A stretch of 64,000 nucleotides of DNA from Pseudomonadota bacterium (GTDB lineage Bacteria; Pseudomonadota; Alphaproteobacteria; Dongiales; Dongiaceae), in the NCBI GenBank assembly GCA_016183985.1, contig JACPDN010000010.1, positions 620,001 to 684,000 on the forward strand, given 5' to 3'. Made by a program: the position numbers and the translations under genes. Shown piece by piece: positions 44,060 to 52,959 of this stretch; the first letter of the stretch is position 1; every line of letters begins with the position of its first letter. The notes below the pieces were generated by a model. That model saw nothing but the letters and a program-made list of their open reading frames with translations. It did not search any database and had not been told where the DNA came from.

Positions 44060-45748
44060 TTACTGCCATTCGATTTCGAAATCGCCAATCTTGTTGATGC
44101 CGTTATAGATGATCCGGCAATCGTCGCCGCATTTCTCAAGCGCGATGGCCTTGGCCTGGGCTTCCTCGCCGCAGCCTTCCGACGCCCAGCCGCCCCAGCT
44201 CGTCTTCATCTTCTTGCAGCCGGTGGAAATCCCGATCCGCGCGCCATCCCGGCTCACCGCCAGGAAGCGATAATTGGCCTTCTGCTCCTTCGAATTCTCG
44301 ATGAAGGTTTCGACGTCTTGCTTGAACTCTTCCGATATGCGCTGGACGTTCACCTGCGGCTCGGGTGCCGGCGGCGGCAGAGGTTCGGGCGCAGGCGCAG
44401 GCGCGATCATGGCGACTGAATTGTCGATCTTCAGCAATTTGGCGCTGACGTAACCGGTGCCGGCGCCGGTCGCGATCTCCAGCCATTCGGCATCGGCCGA
44501 GCGGCCCGTCACCGTGACGCTCTCCTCGGCTTTCAACTTGCCGATGACCTTTGCCTTGGCATTGGGCTCGGCGCGGATATTGGCCGATTTGGTAGCAAGA
44601 TAGGCGCCCTCCATCGGCAGGATGCCGTTGTCGCCATCGGTCGGTGCAATGCTGGCGGTCTCGACGGCGGCGGGTGCTGGTGGTTCGGCGGGCGCCGTCG
44701 TACGCAATGCCTGCTGCACGGGTGCCGGTTGGGGTGTCGCACTGGCAACCTGCTGCGACGCGCCGCCAAGCTTATCGAGCTTGTCTTGCGCCAGGGCGGC
44801 GTAGACGCCGGTCGGGTATTGCTGCAGGAAGGCCTTGAACACGGCCGGATTGCTGCTGTCCTTGACGTTCTCCCAATCGAACGCCGCACCCTGATTGCTG
44901 ACGGCCGGCGCGGCAACGGGAGCAGGTGCGGGCGCGGGTGCCGCGACGGCAGCCTGCTGCGCGGCGCCGGCCAGTGTCACCGTCGCTGTGAGCGATGAGG
45001 AATCCCACGGTGTCTGCTGCTGGTTGGTGGCGGACAGCACCTGCAGGCGCACCGCACGATGCACTTCCTCGATCGCTTCGCCGGGGCGCAGCAACTCGGC
45101 GGACAGCGCCAGGGCATAGGGACTGTTATCGCCATTGCCGTCGACCGAGACATCGCCCGGCGCTGTCGAATAGCCGACGAAACTGCCGCGCGGCGCATCG
45201 ACGCGCGCAAGGCCCCGCGTTGCCGAGCGGAACCCGCGGGAGAGCGGGTTGTTGCGGCAGGCATCGAGGAAGACCAGGTTCACGCCATTGGCATTGCCGT
45301 ATTGCATCTGCGCCAGCACGGTGTTGGCGGAAACCGCTTCGACAGATACGTCGCCCTCGCGCTGGATCTCGGCCCCGATCGGCAGCAGGAAGTTCTCGCC
45401 ATCGACCTGCAGGCCGTGACCGGCGTAATAGAAGAGCCCCACCGTCTGCGATCCGCCCGAACTCAACGCCGCACCGAAATCGCGGATGCGGCGCTTCATC
45501 TCCCTCTGGTCGACATCGAGCGCCAGCGTGACGTTGAAGCCGAGCTTTTTGAGCGCGCGCGCCATCAGCTTGGCGTCATTGGCCGGGTTGCGCAGATTGC
45601 CGATATCGGCGCCGTAACCACCATTGCCGATGACGAGCGCAACGCGGTTGCCGTCGGCGGAGGCGGCGCTTGGCACGACGCTGGCCGCCACCGCCAGCGC
45701 GAGGATGAGGATAAGGCCGGTCATATGCCGGTAAAGGCGAGCAAGCAT
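44060..45748 (-). CDS. Secreted caspase-like (peptidase C14) protein with SH3 domain
   Basis: About 562 residues. A signal peptide (GLILILALAVAASVV, cleavage near SASA) leads into a caspase p20-like domain with both catalytic elements, YYAGHG (His111) and LDACRNNP (Cys164). An Ala/Pro-rich linker follows (about 265-385), then a bacterial SH3 domain (NIRAEPNAKAKVIGKLKAEE, TGYVSAKLL) and a Cys-containing C-terminal region (STGCKKMKTSWGGWASEGCG). Bacterial caspase-like proteins may cleave after basic residues; the substrate is unknown. ATG 45748 has AGGGG upstream. It is convergent with the MFS gene. Confidence 0.92.
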   Translation of the reverse strand: MLARLYRHMTGLILILALAVAASVVPSAASADGNRVALVIGNGGYGADIGNLRNPANDAKLMARALKKLGFNVTLALDVDQREMKRRIRDFGAALSSGGSQTVGLFYYAGHGLQVDGENFLLPIGAEIQREGDVSVEAVSANTVLAQMQYGNANGVNLVFLDACRNNPLSRGFRSATRGLARVDAPRGSFVGYSTAPGDVSVDGNGDNSPYALALSAELLRPGEAIEEVHRAVRLQVLSATNQQQTPWDSSSLTATVTLAGAAQQAAVAAPAPAPAPVAAPAVSNQGAAFDWENVKDSSNPAVFKAFLQQYPTGVYAALAQDKLDKLGGASQQVASATPQPAPVQQALRTTAPAEPPAPAAVETASIAPTDGDNGILPMEGAYLATKSANIRAEPNAKAKVIGKLKAEESVTVTGRSADAEWLEIATGAGTGYVSAKLLKIDNSVAMIAPAPAPEPLPPPAPEPQVNVQRISEEFKQDVETFIENSKEQKANYRFLAVSRDGARIGISTGCKKMKTSWGGWASEGCGEEAQAKAIALEKCGDDCRIIYNGINKIGDFEIEWQ

Positions 45749-46011
45749 CGCTAGACCCCTGTTCGGCACGCCGGATAACCGGCCCGCGCCGTTTCATAGG
45801 CCCCAAGATAAAGCAGACCTCTATTCTGGCAAAAATGACGGCCGTCACAAACCGCAATCGCGGCCCGAGCGACAAATCAGGCCGCTTTTTTCCAAGCAAA
45901 CGGCTGGAATATTGCAGCTTTTCTGCCTCGTCCGGAAAATCGCCTTGTCACGCCGCACCCCGGGGTGTGCGAGCCTGTGCGATGGGTCAGCTTTTGCCCT
46001 ACCGTTGACGG

Positions 46012-46707
46012 CTAGGGGACGAGCTTATAGCCGCCGGCATCGGTGACCAGAATCTGCGCCTTGGCCGGATCCTTCTCGATCTTCTGGCGCAGGCGATAGA
46101 CATGGGTCTCCAGCGTATGCGTGGTGACGCCGGCGTTATAGCCCCAGACCTCGCCCAGCAATGTCTCTCGCCCGACCGCACGCTGTTCGGCGCGGTAGAG
46201 GTATTTGAGGATCGCCGTTTCCTTCTCGGTGAGGCGGATCTTCTTGCTGGTCTTCTCGTCCACCAGCATCTTCACATTGGGCTTGAAGATATAGGGGCCG
46301 ATGGGAATGAGCGCGTCCTCGCTGTGCTCGTGCTGACGAAGATGCGCGCGCAACCGTGCCAGCAATTCGCCGAGGCGAAACGGCTTGGAGATATAATCAT
46401 TGGCGCCCATGTCGAGGCCGTGGATCGTATCCGCTTCACCCGACGATGCCGTCACCATGATGATGGGGACGCTGATGCCGGCCTTGCGCAAAGCCTCGCA
46501 GACCTGGCGCCCGTCGCCATCGGGCAGGCCCACATCGAGCAGGATCGCATCCGGCTTTTCCCGTTGCGCGACCGTCAGGGCATCGCCCGCCGTCCCCGCC
46601 TCGACACAGGTGAACTCGCCATCGAGGGCCAGCTGTTCGGCCAAGGTCTTGCGCAGAGCCTCGTCGTCATCGACGAGCAGGATGCGGCGCTGGTGGCTGA
46701 GGGTCAT
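46012..46707 (-). CDS. OmpR/PhoB-type response regulator
   Basis: 231-residue two-component regulator. The receiver domain (about 1-120) has ILLVDDDEALRKTL (acidic pair), the phospho-acceptor Asp in AILLDVGLPDGDG, IIMVTASSGEAD and the Lys in NDYISKPFRLGEL; the C-terminal winged helix includes LTEKETAILKYLYRAEQRAV and THTLETHVYRLRQKIEKD. No histidine kinase is adjacent, so it is an orphan here. A link to phoR 5 kb away is possible but unproven. Confidence 0.93.
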   Translation of the reverse strand: MTLSHQRRILLVDDDEALRKTLAEQLALDGEFTCVEAGTAGDALTVAQREKPDAILLDVGLPDGDGRQVCEALRKAGISVPIIMVTASSGEADTIHGLDMGANDYISKPFRLGELLARLRAHLRQHEHSEDALIPIGPYIFKPNVKMLVDEKTSKKIRLTEKETAILKYLYRAEQRAVGRETLLGEVWGYNAGVTTHTLETHVYRLRQKIEKDPAKAQILVTDAGGYKLVP

Positions 46708-46952
46708 GGATGCGGGAGCTCCCGTGGGTTACGTCAGAGTCAGATAACACCGCCCCAACCGCCTGACAAGGTATCCGACTTCGGCCATTTGCAGAAAATT
46801 CCATTGTCTCTGGGACTTAGCTGTACGGAAGCCACCCAATTCCTGCATGGGAGAAGGGCTTGAAGCGGGGGACCGTGGGCTTGACCGGATCATCAAATAA
46901 TCCCCATATGCGGGCATTGAGCTCATCTTGGAACTTAAAGCTCGGACACATC

Positions 46953-48116
46953 ATGACGCCGATCGATCCGGCGGCCCTCGACCCCAGCGTCTGGACCGCT
47001 ACCTGCCTCGCCCAAGTTGAACGCGCTGTGGCCGAATTGCGCCGCGGCGGCGTTGTGGCGTTGCTGGAAGGCGATCAGGCGGCGCTGCTGCTGGCGGCCG
47101 AGACGGTCGAGCAGCCGGCCTTAGCGACCCTCCAGACCGCGAGCCAAGGCGGAAAAAAGGGTGAAGCCCGGCTGGTTCTGACCGCCGAGCGGACCCAGGC
47201 GCTGCAGAAGCGCGGGCTGACCTTGCCCGCCAATCTTCCGGCCGAGGATTACCGGGTACTTTCGGTCGCGGGATCGCTCGCGGCCGAGGCCATTCGCCAG
47301 CTCGCCGATCCCACGGTTGCCGCTTTCGATGCCCAGGCCTTGGGTGTCGCGGTCGTGGGCGACGTTTCCCCAGCCTTTGCCCAAGGCGCCATTGAGCTTG
47401 CCAAGGCGGCGCGCCTGCTGCCGGCGGCCATTCTGGTGCTGGTGCCGCGGGCCGGCCTCGATCACTGGGTCGATCCGGCGTTCCGCATGGAAGCCCGCGA
47501 TCTGGCGCATTGGCGCCGCAATGCCGCCGCCAACCTGCGCCGGGTCAGTTCCGCCCGCGTGCCGCTTGAAGGTGCCGAAGAGGCCGAAATCATTGCCTTC
47601 CGCCCCCATGACGGCGGCAAGGAGCATCTCGCCATCATCATCGGCAAGCTGGACACCAACGGCCCGGTGCTGACGCGACTTCATTCCGAATGTTTCACGG
47701 GCGACCTCCTGGGATCGCTCCGCTGCGATTGCGGCGAACAGCTGCGCGGCGCCATTGCGGCGATTTCGCAATCGGGCAGCGGCGTGCTGCTCTATCTGGC
47801 GCAAGAGGGGCGGGGCATCGGCCTGGTGAACAAGCTCAGGGCCTATCGCCTGCAGGATGCCGGCGCCGATACGCTGGACGCCAACCTGCAGCTGGGTTTC
47901 GGCGCCGATGAGCGGCTCTATCAGCCGGCGGCCGAGATGCTGCAGCAATTGGGGGTGGGGGCGGTCCGCCTGCTCACCAACAACCCGGACAAGGTCACGG
48001 GGCTTGCCCAATGCGGCATCAACGTGACCGAGCGGGTGCCGCATGTGTTTCCCTCGAACGACCATAACGAACGCTATCTTTCGACCAAGGCGATGCGTTT
48101 CGGCCATATGTTCTGA
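46953..48116 (+). CDS. ribA: GTP cyclohydrolase II with degenerate N-terminal RibB-like domain
   Basis: 387 residues. The C-terminal half is a complete RibA: HSECFTGDLLGSLRCDCGEQ (zinc cysteines), LYLAQEGRGIGLVNKLRAYR, LQDAGADTLDAN and LLTNNPDKVTGL. It opens GTP to start riboflavin synthesis. The N-terminal 190 residues follow the order of DHBP synthase (RAVAELRRGGVVALLEGDQA, then RLVLTAERTQALQKRGLTLP) but lack the acidic DDEDRENEGD catalytic run, so this half is probably inactive. ATG 46953 is favoured over upstream ATG 46860 by the length and the start of the homology. Confidence 0.92.
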   Translation: MTPIDPAALDPSVWTATCLAQVERAVAELRRGGVVALLEGDQAALLLAAETVEQPALATLQTASQGGKKGEARLVLTAERTQALQKRGLTLPANLPAEDYRVLSVAGSLAAEAIRQLADPTVAAFDAQALGVAVVGDVSPAFAQGAIELAKAARLLPAAILVLVPRAGLDHWVDPAFRMEARDLAHWRRNAAANLRRVSSARVPLEGAEEAEIIAFRPHDGGKEHLAIIIGKLDTNGPVLTRLHSECFTGDLLGSLRCDCGEQLRGAIAAISQSGSGVLLYLAQEGRGIGLVNKLRAYRLQDAGADTLDANLQLGFGADERLYQPAAEMLQQLGVGAVRLLTNNPDKVTGLAQCGINVTERVPHVFPSNDHNERYLSTKAMRFGHMF

Positions 48117-48161
48117 AGTCCTGGCACGGGGCTTGCTCATACTTCCCTGACGTGTGCCGAC

Positions 48162-49316
48162 ATGGTGTCGGCCTCGGGTTCTGGGATGGCCCCCTTGGCG
48201 GAATATCCGATCAGCGCAGCTGGTACGCTTCCTTCGCCGCTTTACGCGGGGATGGCGGATTCCGGCGCTACCGGTACCGGCGCCATCGCCGGCGGCAAGC
48301 TGCGTCCCGGGGCCATCGACCAGGGCCAATTCCAGGCCATGCTGGCGGCACAAGCCCAGCAACAACAACAGGTTACCTCCGGTGCCCCAGTCCACGGCAT
48401 GACCTTGGGCGACTATCGCAAATTGGCCGGCATCCACACGGCACCAGCGCCTGCCCTAGCTTCCGCGCCAGCTCCCGCCGCTGCGCCCACTTCCGGCCCG
48501 GCCAATGATGGCATTCCCACCCTCAGCCTGGCACAATTTGCCGCGCTGACCGGGATGGAGATTCCGGATCAGGTCCAGAATCAGCCCCAGAATCAGTCTC
48601 TGGCGACCGTGCCCAACTCGACCGAGGCTGGCGTCCCCCTCAGCACCGGACCGGTCGAGGCAGAGCCGGAACCCGACCCGCTCGCAACCGAGGAACCGGC
48701 CCCCCAGACGGCGGATACCGCGACCCCGATGGAGAGCACGGACGGTGTACCTGTTTCACCAGGTGAGACGCCCGAATCGGCCCCTGAAGGGCCCAAAGAC
48801 GACCGCCTCGTGCTCCTCGACACCTATCCCGATCGGGAGGAGCAGAAGAGCCTCGCAGCGCAAGGGAAGCATTGGCGCATGAAGGACACGCCGGGCGCCC
48901 GGGAGCTCTTCATGGGCCCCGATGGCGAGTTCGGCTGGGATGACTTCGTCGACATCATCAACCCGCTGCAGCATATCCCGGTCGTAGCGCAGATCTACCG
49001 TGCGGTGACCGGGGACCAGGCCTATGGCCTGTCGAATTTCATCGGCGCCTTGCCCTTCGGCCCGATCTCGGTCGCCAGCGCCATCGCCGATACCGTCGTG
49101 CGCGCCCAGACCGGCCGCGATGCCGGCACCGACATGGCCGCCGCCGTTCTTGGCATCGACAACCGCACGCCGGAAGAGGCGGATCTGCATCTGGCCACTG
49201 GCAACACCGACCAGCTGGCCGCGGCAAGCGAACCGGCCGGCGCGGCCCAAGTGCAGGTGGCGGCCCTGCCCACCGGCCCCGAGGCCTGGACCCGCGACGG
49301 CATCGGTCGCGACTAG
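48162..49316 (+). CDS. Unknown Ala/Pro/Gln-rich protein
   Basis: 384 residues not matching a family I know. The first two thirds are low complexity, rich in Ala, Pro, Gln and acidic residues. Two short related motifs occur there: GMTLGDYRKLAGI and TLSLAQFAALTGM. The C-terminal third (about 225-340) looks folded: DEFGWDD-like acidic start, INPLQHIPVVAQIYRAVTGD, then GALPFGPISVASAIADTVVR. No signal peptide is evident. ATG 48162 or ATG 48186 may be the start. It lies 45 bases after ribA, on the same strand; no functional link is evident. Confidence 0.6.
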   Translation: MVSASGSGMAPLAEYPISAAGTLPSPLYAGMADSGATGTGAIAGGKLRPGAIDQGQFQAMLAAQAQQQQQVTSGAPVHGMTLGDYRKLAGIHTAPAPALASAPAPAAAPTSGPANDGIPTLSLAQFAALTGMEIPDQVQNQPQNQSLATVPNSTEAGVPLSTGPVEAEPEPDPLATEEPAPQTADTATPMESTDGVPVSPGETPESAPEGPKDDRLVLLDTYPDREEQKSLAAQGKHWRMKDTPGARELFMGPDGEFGWDDFVDIINPLQHIPVVAQIYRAVTGDQAYGLSNFIGALPFGPISVASAIADTVVRAQTGRDAGTDMAAAVLGIDNRTPEEADLHLATGNTDQLAAASEPAGAAQVQVAALPTGPEAWTRDGIGRD

Positions 49317-49384
49317 GCCCGGACTTGCGCCGTTCATCTGAAGCAGTCATTTTCGCGGGCATTCGATTCGCGGATTAGAGCTTC

Positions 49385-50221
49385 ATGCCCACCGGCTTCT
49401 GGCGACAATTTTGTTTGGGTCTTTCGACCCTGATCGGCGTCCGGCGGCAGGGCTTTTTCATTCCCTATCGCTATGCCGACCAGGTAACAACGCCGCCTGT
49501 CTATGACGCGGCGCTGGCAGCGCTTGCGGGCGCACACGCATCCTTTGCCGCATTGCTGGCCGACCTCGCAGCCTTCCGCGCGGAGCTCAACGCCATCGAA
49601 GTCGATGCACCGGCGCCGAACCCGCGCTGGGGGCAGGAATGGTTTGCACCGCTCGATGCCGCCATCCTCTATGCACTGATTCGCCTGCGTCGGCCGGCGC
49701 GGCTCCTGGAAGTGGGTTCAGGCCATTCGACACGCTTTGCCGCCCGCGCGATCGCGGATGGCAAAGTTGCGACCGAGCATGTCGCGATCGATCCGGCACC
49801 CCGCGCCGATATCGCCAAGCTCAAGCTCACGCTGCACCGGAGCGTGTTGCGGCACGCCGACCGCGCGCTCTTTGCGCGCCTTCAATCGGGCGACATGCTG
49901 TTCATCGATTCCAGCCATATCCTGATGCCCGGGACCGATGTGGATGCGCTGTTCAATTGCATGCTGCCCAGCTTGCCCAAGGGCGTGCTGGTGCATATCC
50001 ACGATATCTTCCTGCCTGACGACTATCCCGCCGATTGGGCGTGGCGGGGCTATAACGAACAGCTGGCCGTGTTGCCACTGATCACCGGCGGCGCATATCG
50101 GCCGCTCTTTGCCAGCCGCTATGCCGAGACGCGCATGAAAGCAGAAACGGCAGCCTCGCTCATCGCAACGCTGCCGTCCTCGAGAGCCCCGGCCACATCG
50201 CTGTGGCTGGAGAAGATTTAG
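49385..50221 (+). CDS. Class I SAM-dependent methyltransferase
   Basis: 278-residue protein with a methyltransferase-24-like Rossmann core: ARLLEVGSGHSTRFAARAIA (SAM motif I), HVAIDPAPRADI, the acidic strand GDMLFIDSSHILMPGTDVDA and VLVHIHDIFLPDDYP. It resembles sugar or peptide methyltransferases found near surface-glycan genes, but it is alone here. No membrane segment. A dispersed palindrome follows 34 bases after the stop. Confidence 0.82.
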   Translation: MPTGFWRQFCLGLSTLIGVRRQGFFIPYRYADQVTTPPVYDAALAALAGAHASFAALLADLAAFRAELNAIEVDAPAPNPRWGQEWFAPLDAAILYALIRLRRPARLLEVGSGHSTRFAARAIADGKVATEHVAIDPAPRADIAKLKLTLHRSVLRHADRALFARLQSGDMLFIDSSHILMPGTDVDALFNCMLPSLPKGVLVHIHDIFLPDDYPADWAWRGYNEQLAVLPLITGGAYRPLFASRYAETRMKAETAASLIATLPSSRAPATSLWLEKI

Positions 50222-50255
50222 AGCTTCAGGTTTCTAGCGCAGCGCCCTTTCTTCT

Positions 50256-50333
50256 CGTCATGCCCGGACTTGATCCGGGCATCCACTCTTTCAGCTGCCG
50301 CAGTGGATCCCCGGGTCAAGCCCGGGGATGACG
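50256..50333. repeat. dispersed composite palindrome (alphaproteobacterial type)
   Basis: A nested 78-base palindrome: CGTCAT at one end and ATGACG at the other, GCCCGG-N7-CCGGGC and CCCCGG-GTCAAG-CCGGGG as internal stems, and ATCCACT/AGTGGAT in the middle. This form, with CTTGATCCGGGC-type cores, is a common intergenic repeat in alphaproteobacteria. It lies between two convergent genes and could also end transcription. Confidence 0.85.
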
Positions 50334-50369
50334 GGACAACAATTTCGCTGACACACGACAGCGTCAGTC

Positions 50370-51290
50370 TTACTGCAGCGGCTTCACCGCGACTTCGCGC
50401 AGCCAGTAGCTGCCGCCGACATTGGTGACGAGGATGCCGTCGAAATCGCCGGTGAGGCTGGTGTCGGCGGCGCTGATCGCCGTCTGGCCGTCGAGCAGCA
50501 CGGTCATCTTGCCGGCGCTGTTGCGCGTCATGACAAGCTCATGCGCGTTGCCGTCTTCGAGATTGACCGCACCGTTATAGGCGCCGAGCGTGGTGGCGCC
50601 GCTGGCTGTCACCTTTTGCAGCAGGAAGGCCTGGTTGTTGCCGGGCTGATAGGCGACACGGTACTGGTTCTGCGCCGAGGCGCCCTGATAAAGCGCCAGC
50701 TGCAGCCCGCCATAGCGATCCTTCGAGGTGAATTTGGTGCTGGCGGTGAAATAGGCCGGCAGCTTCGCCTTGGTATAGATCGCGGCATATTGCGCGCTGG
50801 CGCTTTGCGGCTGGGCCTGCTGATTGAGGATGTTGCCGAGCAGCGAATTGAGATTGCCGCCCTGCCGGATCTTGCTGACGAGACCCCGGTTGCTGCCGGA
50901 TTTGTCGACCTGCCACTGGCCTGCCGTCACCTTCCAGGCGGGGTTGGTGGCAAACTCGCCATCACTGAAATTGTCGAAGAAGGGCTGCGCCTGGGAAACC
51001 ATTGTCACCGCCTCGAACTCGGCGATCGACTTCTTGAGATCGTCGAGGAAATCGGGCGAGCCCGCCTGGTCCTTCTCGGCCTGGGCGATCTTGGCCTTCA
51101 GATCGGTGAGCAGCTTTTGTGTCGCTTTCCCCTGCGTGGTGCCGGTCCAGGGCTGGTAGGTGGGGACGGCATTGTCGGCCAGCGCTATACTGGCCGGCAG
51201 GCTGCCGCTTCCCAGGATGAGGCCAGCGCCAATGGCACCGATCGCAAGCGTGTTGCGCAGCAGGGCCGCGCGGCGTGATGAATTATCCAT
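50370..51290 (-). CDS. Exported protein with LamG/DUF1080-like C-terminal domain
   Basis: 306 residues. The start MDNSSRRAALLRNTLAIGAI has twin arginines before a hydrophobic stretch, so Tat export is possible; cleavage is likely near ASIALA. A helical segment follows (about 50-105; LTDLKAKIAQAEKDQ). Residues 105-306 form a beta-rich region that looks like a concanavalin-type domain: FFDNFSDGEFATNPAWKVTA, GLQLALYQGASAQNQYRVAY, LVMTRNSAGKMTVLLDGQTA. Carbohydrate binding is a guess. It is divergent from phoR. Confidence 0.7.
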   Translation of the reverse strand: MDNSSRRAALLRNTLAIGAIGAGLILGSGSLPASIALADNAVPTYQPWTGTTQGKATQKLLTDLKAKIAQAEKDQAGSPDFLDDLKKSIAEFEAVTMVSQAQPFFDNFSDGEFATNPAWKVTAGQWQVDKSGSNRGLVSKIRQGGNLNSLLGNILNQQAQPQSASAQYAAIYTKAKLPAYFTASTKFTSKDRYGGLQLALYQGASAQNQYRVAYQPGNNQAFLLQKVTASGATTLGAYNGAVNLEDGNAHELVMTRNSAGKMTVLLDGQTAISAADTSLTGDFDGILVTNVGGSYWLREVAVKPLQ

Positions 51291-51452
51291 GACAGACTTT
51301 CCTCTCCTTGGCAGTTTTCTTTAGTGTTGTTGCGACTCGACGCTTGGAAATCCGCTTTCGGCCGTCACTGACCTGACACACTCCCGCAGGTATAACGACC
51401 GACCGGCACGATTGATCCAGTTTCGGTTGTATTATGGAGTGAGAGGGTATTC

Positions 51453-52763
51453 GTGCGGAAGGGTTTCGCGACACTTTTTCGTGACCTCGCCGTCGTGGTG
51501 GTGGCCCTGGCCGCCCTGGTCGGCTTCACCGGCCGCAGCGACTGGCCCCTGCTGGTGGTGGCGGTGGCGGCGGCCCTTTCCGCGCTTGGCTTCATTGTCC
51601 TGCGCCATCACGAGCCACAGGAACAAAAGCCAGTACCGCTCGCACCCCTGCCGACGGATGCCGACGAAGCGGCCGGCGCCCCCCTCAATCCCACAAGGGC
51701 GCTGCTCAACGCACTGCCGGATCCGGTGCTGGTCCTCGATGCGCAGCGCGGAATCAGTCTTGCCAATCTGGCGGCACGCGATCTCCTGGGCGCCGAGATC
51801 GAAGGCACCAGCCTGCTCGCGGTGCTGCGCCAGCCGGCCCTGCTGATGGCCCTCGATGCCATGTCGCGCGGCGAGGTGCCGGAGCCCCTGGAGATGCCCG
51901 ACATCGCCGGCCACGCCATGGTCGCCGAATTGCAGCCCATCGATCTTGCCGGCGCAGAGATCGGGCGTACGCTGATCGTCTTCCACGACGTCTCTCATCT
52001 CAGGCGCGCCGAATCCCTGCGCAGCGATTTCATCGCCAATGTCAGCCATGAATTGAAGACGCCGCTCGCTACCCTCATCGGCTTCCTGGAAACGCTGAAG
52101 GGCCCGGCGCGCAATGACGAGCAGGCGCGTGCGCGCTTCCTCGACATCATGCTCACCGAAGCGCAGCGCATGAGCCGCATCGTCGCCGATCTGCTGTCGC
52201 TGTCGCGGATCGAGCTCAACGAACATCAATCGCCGGAAGGCGAGGCGGATCTCAAACGCCTGCTGGCCTCGGTCGTGGATGGCCTCACCTTGAAAGCTGA
52301 GGCGCGCGGCATCGTCATCCGCACGCCCGATCCCAGCCGCCTGCCGCGGGTACCCGGCGATGCCGATGAGTTGACGCAGGTGGTGCAGAACCTGGTCGAC
52401 AACGCGCTGAAATATTGCCGCGACCAGGCGGTGGTGACGGTGAGCGCCGAGATCATCACCGATCCCGCCTTGCTGCGCCTGCATCTGCCGTATCCCAAGG
52501 GTGTCAAAGCCGCGGTGGCCCTCAGCGTCAACGACCAGGGCCCCGGCATCGCGCGCGAACACATCCCGCGCCTTACCGAACGCTTCTACCGCGTCGACAC
52601 GGCGCGGAGCCGCGACCTCGGCGGCACGGGCCTCGGTCTTGCCATCGTCAAGCACATCGTCAACCGGCATCGCGGCAAACTGGAAATCCAGTCGGTGCTG
52701 GGCCAGGGCAGCACGTTCACAATCTATCTGCCGATGGATTCGGCCCCGGCGAAGGCCGCGTAA
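51453..52763 (+). CDS. phoR: Phosphate regulon-type sensor histidine kinase PhoR
   Basis: 436-residue membrane kinase: two helices near the start (LAVVVVALAALVGFTG and PLLVVAVAAALSALGFIVL), a PAS-like domain (about 85-185, LLNALPDPVLVLDAQRGISL), the phospho-acceptor His in FIANVSHELKTPLATL, and the ATPase domain with VVQNLVDNALKY (N box), VNDQGPGIAREHI and LGGTGLGLAIVKHIV. The short periplasmic-free N-terminus and PAS layout match PhoR. GTG start. The Pho-box pstS gene lies 2.2 kb downstream. PhoB is not adjacent, so the assignment could still be a PhoR paralogue. Confidence 0.88.
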   Translation: MRKGFATLFRDLAVVVVALAALVGFTGRSDWPLLVVAVAAALSALGFIVLRHHEPQEQKPVPLAPLPTDADEAAGAPLNPTRALLNALPDPVLVLDAQRGISLANLAARDLLGAEIEGTSLLAVLRQPALLMALDAMSRGEVPEPLEMPDIAGHAMVAELQPIDLAGAEIGRTLIVFHDVSHLRRAESLRSDFIANVSHELKTPLATLIGFLETLKGPARNDEQARARFLDIMLTEAQRMSRIVADLLSLSRIELNEHQSPEGEADLKRLLASVVDGLTLKAEARGIVIRTPDPSRLPRVPGDADELTQVVQNLVDNALKYCRDQAVVTVSAEIITDPALLRLHLPYPKGVKAAVALSVNDQGPGIAREHIPRLTERFYRVDTARSRDLGGTGLGLAIVKHIVNRHRGKLEIQSVLGQGSTFTIYLPMDSAPAKAA

Positions 52764-52783
52764 GAGGCATTCCAAAACCGCCA

Positions 52784-52819
52784 TCCTCCGCGAAGGCGGA
52801 GGACCCGCGAGTTTTTTTT
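52784..52819 (+). terminator. terminator/repeat after phoR
   Basis: TCCTCCGC (52784-52791) and GCGGAGGA (52796-52803) form an 8-bp stem with a GAAG loop, and eight T residues follow after an 8-base gap (52812-52819). The stem sequence resembles a common intergenic element of these genomes, so it may be a repeat that serves as a terminator. Confidence 0.6.
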
Positions 52820-52959
52820 CGTTATGCAGCCGATAAACTGCTGGGTGCGCAATGGCGCGATATCATCTGCCAACATGCCTGCCCGAAAATCGCGTGCTTG
52901 CGAAGCGCAATGCGCGCTATGATAGCATGGCGGTGTTTGATATCGACGGTGGGAAATAG

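Noticed and set aside
46708-46952. FMN riboswitch before ribA
   Set aside because: The conserved RFN element segments were not found; the gap shows no multi-stem structure typical of it.
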